Positions 35,457 to 45,008 of a DNA stretch of 64,000 nucleotides are shown one piece after another (position 1 is the stretch's first letter; each line of letters opens with the position of its first letter). Under the pieces are notes generated by a model. That model was not told the origin of the DNA and ran no database searches. It saw only the letters and a program-made list of their open reading frames with translations. This stretch comes from Takashimella koratensis (taxonomy: Eukaryota; Basidiomycota; Tremellomycetes; Trichosporonales; Tetragoniomycetaceae): positions 77,763 through 141,762 of the forward strand of contig BCKT01000001.1 of NCBI GenBank assembly GCA_003116875.1, written 5' to 3'. The position numbers and the translations under genes are program-made.

Positions 35457-35500
35457 CAGGGTGTAGTGATAGTGGCAGTGATAGTGATAGTGACAGCGGG
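34697..35500. promoter_or_regulatory. Divergent promoter between COG7 and the XLF-like gene
   Basis: About 800 bp. It includes a (CT)n run at 35174-35192 and, at 35385-35500, consecutive catcga, cggcga and agtgat hexamer arrays that run almost up to the XLF ATG. No gene supported. Confidence 0.5.
35395..35500. repeat. Hexamer arrays catcga / cggcga / agtgat
   Basis: About six copies of catcga pass into about five of cggcga and then into degenerate agtgat/agtggc units. The array ends at the start codon of the XLF-like gene, so it forms its leader or proximal promoter. Confidence 0.9.
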
Positions 35501-36945
35501 ATGGCCCATATCGACCAGGTATGTGGATCCGTGATCGTGAACCGCTTCTTTCACTTCAGTCGCTCACTCACATGGTAGGACCTCGATGAGGCGCTTCTCG
35601 GTGCACCATGGACAACTCCGTCCGGGTCTACCTACCTCATGGTTAGTCGTGATCATTCATTCCCCACTCGCTCTGCTCTCTCCACTCGCCCTTCTAGTTA
35701 TGGCTCACAGCTGCCAGAAATACACCTGCCTCCAAGACGGCAGCTACGTATTCCTCGCGACCGACCTCTCCTCCGTCCTCCTGGAGACATTATCATCAAC
35801 TTCCATACCCACCCGACTGGATTCCATTGCATTACGGCAGAAGAAGATCAGTATAGGCAGCCCTGACAAAGCGGCGGTTCAGGAAGCGCTGAAGAGGTTG
35901 GCGGAGGTGATGGTCCCTGGTACGAGGGGGACCAAGGTGGAGGTAGAGAAGGACGAGTACTTTGTGAGTGAGATGGTATCTTTGGGATATGAGATAAGAG
36001 AAGGGGAAGCAGCTGATACGTTGGATGTAGGACGCAGTGTTCCATATCTCCAATGGCGACTTTGCCTGGATCTTCAACACGACGTGAGTAAGTCGTCGGG
36101 CCGTCTGTCCTTTTGTCAATCTCAGCCAACTCTCGTCTATATCTGATTCTGACCATAATCTGCACAGCGAGTTGCGCGGTCGGCAGCCTCTCGAGATCAT
36201 CGCTCGACACTTGGTCACTCCTCTTTCCCGGGTTCTCGCCCAAGATCGGGGCATCGACGTGAGTCCTTTCCTTTCCCCTCTTATAACCACCGCTGACAGA
36301 CCTTGGTGGTGCTTTTATCAGGCTACAGGACCTAGTACCTCCGTCACTAGTCGCGTTTGCTCCGACCCTGGCGTGGTCAAGGCGATCCGAAGATTAACCT
36401 CTAACCCAAATCAAACTCGATCGAGCTCTCATGCCCCTTCGACGCCCTCGGCCTCTCGCCAAACCCCTTCATCTCGCACGCCTGCCGCAACGCCGACCTT
36501 TCAGTCTGGCGAAGAAAGCTTTATCGTCCCTCCAGCCGCACAGCGGACACGATCAAACATTCCAGTAGCTTCCTGTTCGTCTCGTCCTACCCCTGACGAG
36601 GACGACGAGGAAGAAGATGCGGAAGAGGAAGATGAGAGCGGGTACGACTTGCCTCATCACCCTCTTCCCTCTCAGATCCCACCACCTTCTCCGCAGGTCC
36701 AACCAACCTACACCTCTTCCCCTGCCGGTCGTTCACCAGGTACGCCTGCGCAGACTCCGTCTCGTAGCAGAGGTGACGACGACGCGCCCGCATCGCCCTC
36801 GCCCACGCCCACGCCTACCCCCGTGAAGAAGAGCAAGCTGGAGATCGAGGCAGAGGCGGATGCGGAAATGGAGAAGCGGAGAGAAGAGATGCGGCAACGC
36901 GCAACGGCCGGAGCCGGCGGTCGTCTCGCTCGCAGAAGGAGGTGA
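35501..36945 (+). CDS. Probable XLF/Nej1 non-homologous end-joining factor
   Basis: XLF (Nej1 in yeast) bridges DNA ends with Xrcc4-Lig4 and Ku. Proposed exons: 35501-35518, 35579-35641, 35718-35963, 36031-36083, 36168-36258 and 36322-36945, giving 364 residues. The assignment rests on the head domain. APWTTPSGSTYL, then a strand pair reading KYTCLQDGSYVFLATDLSSV, then FHISNGDFAWIFN and ARHLVTPLSRVLAQD match the order of the human XLF patterns (PWxxL, YxLLxSDLxxVW, FYWNFxC, HLIRPLxxM). A helical coiled-coil region and a long acidic, Ser/Pro-rich tail follow. The protein ends in a basic LARRRR, comparable in position to the Ku-binding basic C-terminus of XLF. XLF-family proteins diverge quickly, so the call is tentative. 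Exon 3 uses the acceptor gctgccag; an upstream acceptor ctag would break the frame. Confidence 0.6.
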
Positions 36946-37104
36946 GGTCGAATTTACTCATGTCACATACTGTCATGATCGATCATGATGCATACATGGC
37001 CGGGAACTCGCTAAAGGTCCGAAGAGAGACAAAAGATATATAACCGCTTGGAAGCGCTAGGACGATAGGACAAAAGGAGGTAACGGGGTGGTGACGGGAG
37101 CGAA

Positions 37105-38463
37105 CTAAGCACGGCCAATGGCAGCCGCCTTGGCGCGCTTACCTGCCGACCCGGTCGAGCCCACCGTCGAAGTCTTCTTCTTGTCCTTGCCCGCGACAGC
37201 CTTGACCGACGCGACCGCGGCCTTCTTCACATCCTTGAGCGACTTGACCGCCGCCTTGACCGGGGCTTTGACCACATCCGCGACTTTCTCGCTCTTCTCC
37301 TCCTTCCCCTTGGCCACCTTCGTACCCGCGCTCTTTTCCTTCGCCTCCGCCTTCCTCTTCTTCCCACCCGTTGCCTCGCTCATCTCCACATCCCCATCGG
37401 CAGCGTCCGCGAACCGGCCCTCGAGCTTGGCGTTGAAGATTGGCAGAAGAACAGACTTGTCCGTCTTGATACCGACAGAGAGAACGTTGTCCCACCCGCC
37501 CTGGAGTTGGGCGATGACCGCGGGAACAGCAGCGAGGAGGTTGTCGAGCGTCTCGGAAGCAGGGGTGATACCGGCAGTGGATATCCGGACAGAGCTGGGG
37601 AGGTTAGCGCGGGCAAGGGAGGGGAATTAGAAACTAGGGAGGAAGGGAGGGATGACAAATGCCGGGGCAAGGAGTGCGAGGGACTTACTGAGAGGTGCCG
37701 GTGGAAGGGTGGAAGTAGGTAGACGAGATGGCGCGACCAAGCTCGGCTTTCAAGTCTTTGCGAAGCATGTTAACGGGGATGGGTTGCCTAGACGACAGTT
37801 AGCCTTGTCCTTCTTGGACCTCGCCCAGCGTGCGATTCGGCAGAACTCCTTCCAGCTGAAGACCAACTCATACTCACTTCTTGGCATCGAAAAACTTCTT
37901 CCCAAGCAACTTGGGCATCATCGGCAACACTCGCTCATCGCACAGCCACACCTCGTGCTCATTCATCAACTCGCGTCGGGCCTCATAAGGCTTAAACTTG
38001 CCCTTGAGCTTTTCAACACCGACGACACGTGCGATGAATTTGATCTCGTGCTTTGCGAGGAGATCTTTGTATTCCCTCTGCGGGTCTTTGGAGACGAGGC
38101 AGACCGAGGTCGTGGGTGGAGGCGGGAGAGGCGGGTGCGGCAGTTGACTATAGCGTGTCAGCAATGGATCAACCATTGAAGCAAGGTTCATAAAGAAGAG
38201 TTACAACCTGATTGAGAGAATACTCACACTCGCACAGGCATGAGCTTGCGCCTGGTGGTGCCCGACTTGGTGTTGACCGAGAGCCAGACATGCTCGTCCT
38301 TGGGCAAAAGGTCGATATCCTCTCGCTCGGCCCGAACCTTGGCGTGATGCGCGAGCAGCGCGTCGACGGCCTTCTTCGCCTGGGCCTTGGAGAAGGACTC
38401 TGGGAGCGCGGCAGCGGCCGAGGTGGATGCAGCGGCGGACGTGGATGCGGCTGGGGCAGGCAT
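37105..38463 (-). CDS. Ribosomal L1-domain nucleolar protein (RSL1D1/Utp30/Cic1 type)
   Basis: A ribosome-biogenesis factor built on the L1 RNA-binding fold; yeast relatives Cic1/Nsa3 and Utp30 act on pre-60S and pre-40S particles. Exons: 38463-38228, 38147-37878, 37787-37689 and 37594-37105, giving 364 residues. Diagnostic blocks are CLVSKDPQREYKDLL, FIARVVGVEKLKGKFKPYEA, ELMNEHEVWLCDERVLPMMP, LLGKKFFDAKKQPIPV, AISSTYFHPSTGTS and GGWDNVLSVGIKTDKSVLLP. The C-terminal quarter is a Lys/Ala-rich tail ending AAAIGRA, typical of nucleolar factors. The N-terminus is Ala/Ser-rich. Which of the two yeast paralogues it matches cannot be settled by eye. It lies just downstream of the phosphotransferase gene on the same strand, 400 bp apart. 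Confidence 0.86.
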
Positions 38464-38862
38464 GGTGGTTGTGAGTTGAGTGGGTGGGGTGGGTGTGTTC
38501 TGAAAATTATCCAAAACCAGAAAATCAAAATTATCAGTGGGATTGATACCCGATCAAAGGGGAGGGTGGATTGCCACGTGGCCGACGAGGATGCACACGT
38601 CATTAATATTTATTCATATCTGCACATGAGGAGGTTGAATCTCCCCCGTTGGGCCCAAGATTCAGACTCAGAGGCTCAAGCTGTCTATGTATCCTATCGT
38701 GTATGCTCCCCCAGCCATAGTCATGGGTTTGCTTACCAGACCCGGTGTCCAGACTGAGCGGTGTGGGAAGGTAAGGTGTGGTGTAATGTCGCCCGCACGG
38801 CCGCCACGTTTCTCATCTCGGCCATCTCCTCATACCCTCCTCGCAGCCTCACCTCCTCACCC
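38464..38862. other. Spacer between two minus-strand genes
   Basis: About 400 bp containing the 3' flank of the phosphotransferase gene and the promoter of the L1-domain gene. A CACGTG-like gccacgtggcc palindrome at 38573-38583 is the only notable site. Confidence 0.4.
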
Positions 38863-40630
38863 TCACTTCTCCTTCTTGGGCTCGTTCGCCACCCATCGCC
38901 CTTGCTCGTCTTTGTGTCGGACGGTGAAACATGCCACACCAGTGTGCTCACATCTGGCGCCAAGAAATCACAAGTGTCAGCAAGAGACAATATAAAAGCG
39001 GTCAAGGCCATAACTCGACCTAATGCGATCTCAACTCACACTTGCCAAATGATCTCGCGGGCGTATCGGATATAGTTGAACAGGGCGACAAAGAAGCTCA
39101 TACAGATGAAGACGTTGGCAGCTTCGGGGCTGGACTGGACCAGGGGTGATCTGCGATCGAGTCAGCTCCTACTTCCAATCAGGATGACAGAGACGACAGG
39201 CTCACCGTCCAAAGAGCCACTGGGCGTTGGCGTCGAGCATGCCGAAGAGTGAGTAGACCATCATGCCGTTCCAGTAAGGGAACGGAGACTTGGTCAAGTG
39301 GGCGACGATAAGCTGCGAGACCTGGTACGAGAAGCTAAGGTTTGAATCAGCACGGTGCACGGCCTTAAGACGCAAGTGACTCACCTCATTCCCCAGTATC
39401 CGAGGAAAGGAAGGAACCTAGCGTCGGTCACGACGGGGATACCGCCGCGCAACTCGGCCTGCAGCCAAAGGACTAAGATGGCCGAGTGGGTGATGAATGG
39501 GAGCAGGCCAAGGAGAGGCGGGAGGATAGGCTTGCGCGCTTTGTGTCGGGCGGTGATAACGTTCCAGTAGCTGCGATCGTCAGCTTGAGCACAATGTGAC
39601 ATAGAGGGAGATGAAACGTTATATCACGACATCGACATGGAGACTCGCCCACCTGTTGACAATGTTGCCGACCGTGCCGATGGCACCAAACAGCATGAAT
39701 CCGACGTTGAACGGGACCTCGGCGAGCCTCCAGTGGCCTTGTAAACCGAGCACCTTGTCGGCCGCGCCTGCCAGCTCGAGTCCGTACTCGCCGCCCAGCG
39801 ACGCCATCGGCAAGTTCCAGAACTCGGAGTGAAGCGGGTGGAACGACGAGATCAGGTAGATTCCGCAAATCAAGAGGATACCTTCGACCGGGCCGGAGAA
39901 GTAGGACAAGTAGAGCGTGCCAGTGTGGTATTCTTCCCATGTAGATGCGTAGAAGTTCAGGAGCGATGCGAACTGGCTAGCGACGGTCCACCAGGAGCGG
40001 TTGAGGCCGAGAGCGTGTGCGCAGAGTGCGACTTCGAGCTGGTGTGGTGTTAGCTGATAGGGTGGGAGGGAGGGGTGCGATGAACGGCGACGTACAGTGG
40101 TGTTGATAGCGTCTGGTAGAGGACAGGAACATCAGCTGTTATAGCGGGGCAAAGCAAACACCAAAACTCACCGCATCCGTGATCAAACATCTCGCCGAGG
40201 GCGCTGCTGATCCCAAGCTTCCTTGCCTGCTTGCCGTCGATCGCATCCATGCCTACCCACCACTGATCAGCACCTTGTTCCAGATAATCCCCATGCTCGC
40301 CGCTCCTCTACTTTCGAGATCCGCTCGCCCCAACCTATCATCACCGGACTCACTTTGGTACGCAAAGAGCCCAATCGCCCAGGACAGGTACACCCACTTG
40401 CCGAGGTCAATCCCATCGTACTTGGGATCGAGGAAAACAAGGGTCGCGACGTTGATGAAGACACAGCAGAGACCGAGGAAAGTGATGGTGTTGGGCGCAA
40501 CGGAGCGAGGGAAAAGCTTGACGAGGCGATTCCAGAAGGGAGCGAGGAGGAAACGGGAGGTGATGGACAGGTCGACAGAGGAGTACTTGTAGGCGTCGAT
40601 GCCTGCGAGTTGGGCCTTGGTGAGCCGCAT
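38863..40630 (-). CDS. sn-1,2-diacylglycerol choline/ethanolamine phosphotransferase
   Basis: An ER membrane enzyme of the Kennedy pathway (Cpt1/Ept1) that transfers phosphocholine or phosphoethanolamine from a CDP-alcohol to diacylglycerol. Exons: 40630-40354, 40252-40172, 40112-40096, 40038-39653, 39570-39385, 39334-39206, 39150-39040 and 38953-38863, giving 425 residues. The CDP-alcohol phosphotransferase motif DGxxARx8GxxxDxxxD is complete: DGKQARKLGISSALGEMFDH, then GCD. Other family blocks are RSVAPNTITFLG, RSWWTVASQFASLLNFY and TWEEYHTGTLYLSYFSGPVE. Several membrane helices follow. The last exon ends VCEHTGVACFTVRHK, like yeast Ept1/Cpt1. Exon 3 is a 17-nt micro-exon that completes the last catalytic Asp codon. 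The head group used cannot be told from sequence. Confidence 0.95.
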
Positions 40631-41121
40631 AGTGAGAGGAGGGAAGGGTAGGCGGTAGGATCAGACAGTACAGGAGGTACGCTGTATTCACAGATTGCGG
40701 AGCAAGTCGTCAATCGGTGTTGTGGTTGCTCGTACGCTCGTCGTGAATCGGTTCGTGCTCGCCACTCGGGACCAGTACCGGATCGACGATAATGTCGCTC
40801 TTGGAGAGAGATGGATGGATGGCAGAGTAGACGAAATTTATTAAACTCGCACCGCAAAGGATATTGATACGTCACGTCACCGAAATTTCCCGCCAGGCTC
40901 ATGTGAGGAAACGTGGCATGGCAGTCAATCGTGGCGTCCGTCCAACGGCAGATCGGACCAAGCATCCGTTCATCCACTCTATACATATACACTGAGCACA
41001 ATACGCTAGAAGCACGGTAGGCCTCAGCAGCTAGAAAACATCAGCATTCAGCGCACTGGGAGATATGTTACATGGAATTCCGTTCCATGGATCTAGCGTA
41101 TAAGACAGGGGTAGCCTTGTT
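40631..41121. other. Promoter side of the phosphotransferase gene; left edge of the accessory island
   Basis: About 490 bp without a supported gene, containing the upstream region of the phosphotransferase gene and the 3' flank of the first orphan gene. Base composition shifts towards A+T near 40840. Confidence 0.4.
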
Positions 41122-41775
41122 CTAATCAGAGTCTGTATCTTTGACCATGAGGGAAAGCCACGATCCGTCCTCAGGTACCGGCATCCTAGCGACAAAGTAT
41201 TCGTTCTTGTTTTGATCAAAGTAAGAATACGTGCCGTCTTGATGTCCCACCCAGGATTCCCCTTTCGCGCTGCTATCATCTTTCGTGCCATCTGCCGTGC
41301 TCATACTGCGGATCTTGCATGAATAGGCTGTCACTTCCCCCACGTCTCCGCCAGAACGAGTTTCATCAATGTAGATGGTGACTAGAGAGTCCTTACCGGA
41401 CTTAATGCCGGAGCAGGGTCCAAGCACAATGGTCGCTGGGATGAAGCCTTGCGAGTAAGGAGTTGAGATGTTCGGCTTGTCTTCAGTATCAAGACTGCTA
41501 ATGACAGATAAGTCACCTTGCCACGTGCCGTCAGGCATCAATTTCTCCACTGAGCGGTATTCCTCATCTGCGATTGCAAGTCGGTGGATTCTCAGCGGTG
41601 TATCTGAGCCTAAGCACTTTGTAATTGCGTCAATCAGGGACTCAGGATTCTCGGTTTCCGTGGCGATCTTGTAGACGCCAGGAGGACAAAGCTCATGTTT
41701 GCGCAGACCAAGAAAGTCACCGTTTACGGTCGAGATCATAGTTGAGCCAGAGAAAGTAAAATCGTTGTCAGACAT
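41122..41775 (-). CDS. Orphan protein A, 217 residues, intronless
   Basis: I do not recognise this protein. One exon, ATG to stop, with sensible codon use and no low-complexity bias: a mixed alpha/beta-looking sequence with many Asp/Glu/Ser, no signal peptide and no membrane segment. Strand-like blocks include SLVTIYIDETRSGG, VTAYSCKIRSMS and SWLSLMVKDTDSD at the end. It is acidic and probably soluble. It is the leftmost of four small, single-exon, minus-strand genes in the island, and of the four it shows the weakest resemblance to the others (a TWQGDLSVIS block is the nearest counterpart to their Trp motif). GC is visibly lower than in the flanking phosphotransferase gene. A real gene is likely because the frame is long for this composition, but function is unknown. 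Confidence 0.55.
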   Translation of the reverse strand: MSDNDFTFSGSTMISTVNGDFLGLRKHELCPPGVYKIATETENPESLIDAITKCLGSDTPLRIHRLAIADEEYRSVEKLMPDGTWQGDLSVISSLDTEDKPNISTPYSQGFIPATIVLGPCSGIKSGKDSLVTIYIDETRSGGDVGEVTAYSCKIRSMSTADGTKDDSSAKGESWVGHQDGTYSYFDQNKNEYFVARMPVPEDGSWLSLMVKDTDSD

Positions 41776-42660
41776 TGTATTGCACTATGATCAGCTTGTC
41801 AGTCATGTGACACCAGATAACGGAACATACAGTGTGTGCTTTAGGCTTGAACGTAGTGGGCAAGAGGAATGATGACAAGAGTTGACGAGGGAGGATAAAT
41901 GATTTATTGGTAAGTTTCTATGTCTGCTAGATCGGCAGGTGTGGAAGTGGACGGGGTTGCACCCTACCTCGGCAACAAAGCCAATCCGTTGAGACGCCCA
42001 GTGAAAGGAGAGACCCCGGTGTGTTAGGTTCGAAAGGAGCACCATGTCCGCTGCAAAAAAAGGAATTGCTCGGTCTCTGTCTTTCTCCGCTTGGGGGTGA
42101 ACAGCATTGATCCCAGCCTCCGTCGTCATTTCCCACACCTATCACTTGCACGCCTCTGTGCGTCCTCGCTCATGGCTCCAAATTCAGTCTCCTCTGTGTG
42201 AGGTTTCCACGGGTTGGGGATTCATCTCTCAACGCTACAGACTGCTATTTATGTGCATTAGCTCGGCCTCGACCGCTTGCGCGTCGCCCAAGTATCCTAG
42301 TCGTTCTCCGCGGCCGCAAGCGACCTCGGCCTACTCCACCCAGCACACGCCGTTCTCGGCATCCAGGTACTTCGGGACTGCACGGATAGTCCTCGGTCGT
42401 CATCTCTAACAAGAGTGACAAAGCGACATAGCATCTGTGCATTGCAGTATTGTAGCAGATAAAGGCAGCACTAGCAACTACGCTATCGCAAGACCCTCAA
42501 CATAGAGTCCGATTACCATCTCCAACATGTGCTCGTTCTGCGGCAGAGGCCCATGATTAGGTGTATCCATAACCCTCTGAATAGCCCCCCTCCCACTCCC
42601 TTCAAATAACGAGTGCTCATCGCATAGACTCGGAACTGGCAGTCATTGTGTGAGGTTTCG
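41776..42660. other. Gap between orphan genes A and B
   Basis: About 885 bp with no supported gene. The middle (42197-42420) is a decayed LTR. The left part would be the promoter of orphan gene A, although no clear TATA box is seen there. Confidence 0.45.
42197..42420. mobile_element. Decayed solo LTR related to the copia-type element
   Basis: Starting TGTGAGGTTTC, the first 65 bases align with the start of the intact 182-bp LTR at 43280 (shared AGGTTTC, CAC, GGGGAT, CATC, CTC, ACGCT, CTGCTAT and TATGT in order). A second block, GTTCTCCG followed by CGGCCG, matches further in. The right end is uncertain; a terminal gtgaca at 42415-42420 is one candidate. No target duplication remains. This looks like an old insertion of the same family. 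Confidence 0.6.
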
Positions 42661-43224
42661 TCAAAACTCGCGGCCGTCCTGAGTGTCACTAGGAAGGGGT
42701 CCAGATTCGACAGGAACGAAGATGTTTTCGTCTTCGCGACTGCAAACACCGTCAGCAGTCTCGTAATGGAATCTGATTGCCCAATTTCCATGGCCATTGG
42801 AGATAGCAAAAGCTGGCCTGTCAGCTATCTTCCAAGCATCCATTGTGAACTCGATGGTTTCATTCGGATTACCATGCTTCGCCCACGTCATTCTCCCCAG
42901 CATGGGTTTAGATATCTTGTTGGTAGGTGGATAGTCAAATGAAGCTGTACTTAGCCAATAATGATCAGGGTCGGTCTCGTTCACCTTCTCCCCTTGTTTG
43001 TCATCCCAGAGGGCAGTTGCCTCTCCAGTATTGAGCCGGAAAATGCACGTTAGACCGTTCATGTCCTCCACGTTCTTGGAGGAGCCATTGATCTGTTTGA
43101 TATCGTGTATGAACCACGTCGACCCCAGAAGCTGATTTATCCACCCAGCAGGTGTCGCTTTGATGTGAGACAAAATCTTCTCCGAGAACGCGGTGGCCCC
43201 ATGGCTGGTAGTGTTGGTGGACAT
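42661..43224 (-). CDS. Orphan protein B, 187 residues, intronless
   Basis: Not recognised. The first ATG in frame is at 43224 (MSTNTTSHG); the open frame runs 15 codons further upstream without another ATG, almost to the retrotransposon. The protein has a block GSTWFIHDIKQI followed by CIFRLNTGEATALWDD, a pattern shared with orphan proteins C and D. It then has several aromatic strands (YWLSTASFDYP, GRMTWAKHG, NWAIRFHYE). No signal peptide or membrane helix. The copia-type element inserted 51 bp before the ATG (target GCCTT at 43275-43279), separating the gene from a TATA-like CTATATAG now at 45625-45632. Expression may therefore be lost or taken over by the LTR. Its stop codon abuts a tgtgtgaggtttc sequence that resembles an LTR start. 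Confidence 0.55.
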   Translation of the reverse strand: MSTNTTSHGATAFSEKILSHIKATPAGWINQLLGSTWFIHDIKQINGSSKNVEDMNGLTCIFRLNTGEATALWDDKQGEKVNETDPDHYWLSTASFDYPPTNKISKPMLGRMTWAKHGNPNETIEFTMDAWKIADRPAFAISNGHGNWAIRFHYETADGVCSREDENIFVPVESGPLPSDTQDGREF

Positions 43225-43274
43225 GTTTCGATGCGTGAGTGTAGAAAAATGGTAGTTCTCCCAAGACAAGGATG

Positions 43275-43279
43275 GCCTT
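43275..43279. repeat. Target-site duplication GCCTT, left copy
   Basis: Five bases directly before the left LTR. The identical five bases follow the right LTR at 45562-45566. Five-base duplications are normal for LTR retrotransposon integrase. Confidence 0.95.
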
Positions 43280-43461
43280 TGTTAGGTTTCTCACTCGATC
43301 TGGGGGATCCATCGCTCGACGCTCTACGGGCTGCTATATGTATGTCTCTCTCTCAGTCTCTCCGCAGTTCCCCCTGTCCATGTCTCTATTGTTCTCCGGC
43401 GGCCGTCGGCCGCCGGCCGGTGCACGGTTCGTTCCTCTGACAATGTGCCTCAAACCTGACA
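43280..43461 (-). repeat. Left LTR (3' LTR of the element), 182 bp
   Basis: Begins TGTTAGG and ends CCTGACA on the plus strand, with an internal ggcggccg/cggccgcc palindrome near 43399-43417. It differs from the other LTR at 43296 (C versus T) and 43406 (T versus A). Confidence 0.96.
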
Positions 43462-43472
43462 CTCCCCCTCGT
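43462..43472 (-). other. Polypurine tract of the copia-type element
   Basis: On the minus strand the sequence ACGAGGGGGAG lies directly against the 3' LTR, the position and composition of the plus-strand primer. Confidence 0.75.
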
Positions 43473-43816
43473 CGAGAGTGGTCCCCCAGAGCAACAAGTA
43501 CCTATCTATAGCTCCCCCTGTCCTAGCGCATTGCTCTAGCTCCCCCTGTCCAAGCATTTTCCTCTGTCCAGATTCCCTCTGTCCTAGCTCTTGCGCCCCG
43601 CGGTCCATTGCCAACGCCCTCGCTAGTCCTCGCGTTGCACAGAATCCTCTGCCAACGCCCTTGCTAAGTCCGCACACTCTCCAGTCCTCTGCTGAATCGC
43701 CTGCAATACGCCCTCTGTCAATACCCTCAATAGCCCTCTCATCCGCAATCAATTCCATGATGCCAATGCCCTTGCTACCCCTTGTATCGCCCAGTTCACG
43801 CCTTCGCTCCTTGCAA

Positions 43817-44475
43817 TCAGAGACCGGTGTCCTCAAAGGTGGCAAGACCAAAGCCCTCCTCGTCCTTGTCGCGCTTTGCCTTGTCCGCTTTCTTCTGCTT
43901 GCAGTCCTTCACAATGTGGCCAACCTTGTTGCAGTAGTAGCAGGTGATTGATTTGCGTTCCTTGCCGCCGCTGCCACCATTGCCGTTGCCATTGCCGTGA
44001 CCACCATTAATGCTGTGACCGTTACTGCCGTTGCCGTTACTGCGACCACCGTTGCCGTTGCGAACACTGCGCCCCTTTGCAAAGAGCGCCTGTCCGGAAG
44101 CCGAGTCCGCCGCCGCCGTTGGCTGAAGGAGTCGCTGCCGTTCGATCTCGTCGCTCCAGTGGCCTTGCATGTCAATCCAGTCCGTGACGCCATGCGCAAT
44201 GATTGTGGTGGTGAAGTGCTCAAGAGGTACACGGATAGTCATCAGAAAGCGCTTGACAAACGCAGCCTCTGTGAGAATCTGCACCTCCTCTGCCTCCAGT
44301 AGCAGCGCCAAGTACGCCTCCATGTGTTTCTCCATGGCCAGAGGGTCGGTCAAGGTGAGGATGGTGCCAATGAGCGCGTCCTGAAGGCGCACCGTCTCCG
44401 ATACCGTGTCCCTCTTGTTGAGCCGCTCCAGGAGCTCCCACATGGCCCGGGGAGAGTCCAGTCAATCGAGCTGCC
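43817..44475 (-). pseudogene. Retrotransposon Gag, main part, broken upstream
   Basis: The open frame from 44443 encodes MWELLERLNKRD, then helices LQDALIGTILTL and HMEAYLALLLEAEEVQILTE, as in copia Gag (UBN2/Retrotran_gag_2 type). A Gly/Asn-rich linker and a zinc knuckle CYYCNKVGHIVKDC follow before the stop at 43817. Upstream the same frame continues for six codons to an in-frame TGA and then reaches the nested LTR at 44475. The likely N-terminal half of Gag continues beyond it in the same frame once the insertion is removed (45009-45263). Translation of the whole Gag from this copy is therefore impossible. Confidence 0.82.
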
Positions 44476-45008
44476 TGTCATGACCCGTCACCTTCCGACC
44501 TACATTATTGCATAANGTATCCATCCACTCCTTTCCTTTTCCTTCCAAGTTGCTTCCGTCTCATGACACAACTTCCATCCTTCCTTCCGCTTCATTCCAA
44601 CTAGCTACATTCATTCCATTCACTTCCGCTAGCATTCCGCTACACTCCNTACACACATCTTCCTTATCTGACCCTCCTGGTTAGGCTCAGCTCCTTTTAT
44701 ATATAAAGCCCTCCTCTTCTCCAGATTCCCCCCAAGAATCTGAATTCATACATATACTCATACTTCCTCACGTATTCACCCGTGAACCCCTCTGCAGTAT
44801 AGTTACCTTCCGAGCCCTTCNGCTCTCTTCCGAAGGTTACTCTCTGTCCCATTCCCTTCCGTATCTGTGGATGATTCTATCTTCCAAGATTCCGTCTTAT
44901 TCCATTTTGGAATCAAACCAGTCACTGCCTTCCGCGTGACTTCCCAGAGAGTACATCCCNTTCCGCGCCTCTCCAGTTCCTTCCCCTGGAATCCGCACGG
45001 GTGTAACA
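44476..45008 (+). mobile_element. Nested solo LTR, 533 bp, inserted into gag
   Basis: Begins TGTCATGACCC and ends GGGTGTAACA (TG..CA ends), flanked by identical CTGCC at 44471-44475 and 45009-45013. A TATA box tatatataaag lies at about 44697-44707, so the LTR promoter points along the plus strand. The sequence is rich in ttccg/ttcc repeats and unlike the copia LTR, so it belongs to another family, perhaps Ty3/gypsy. It contains all four N calls noticed in the window (44516, 44649, 44821, 44960). A single LTR with intact duplication is what LTR-LTR recombination leaves behind. Confidence 0.88.

Noticed and set aside
43462..43816. Possible protease or other pol remnant after the Gag stop
   Set aside because: The interval holds repeated gctccccctgtcc units and no DSG/DTG protease or other pol motif in any frame.
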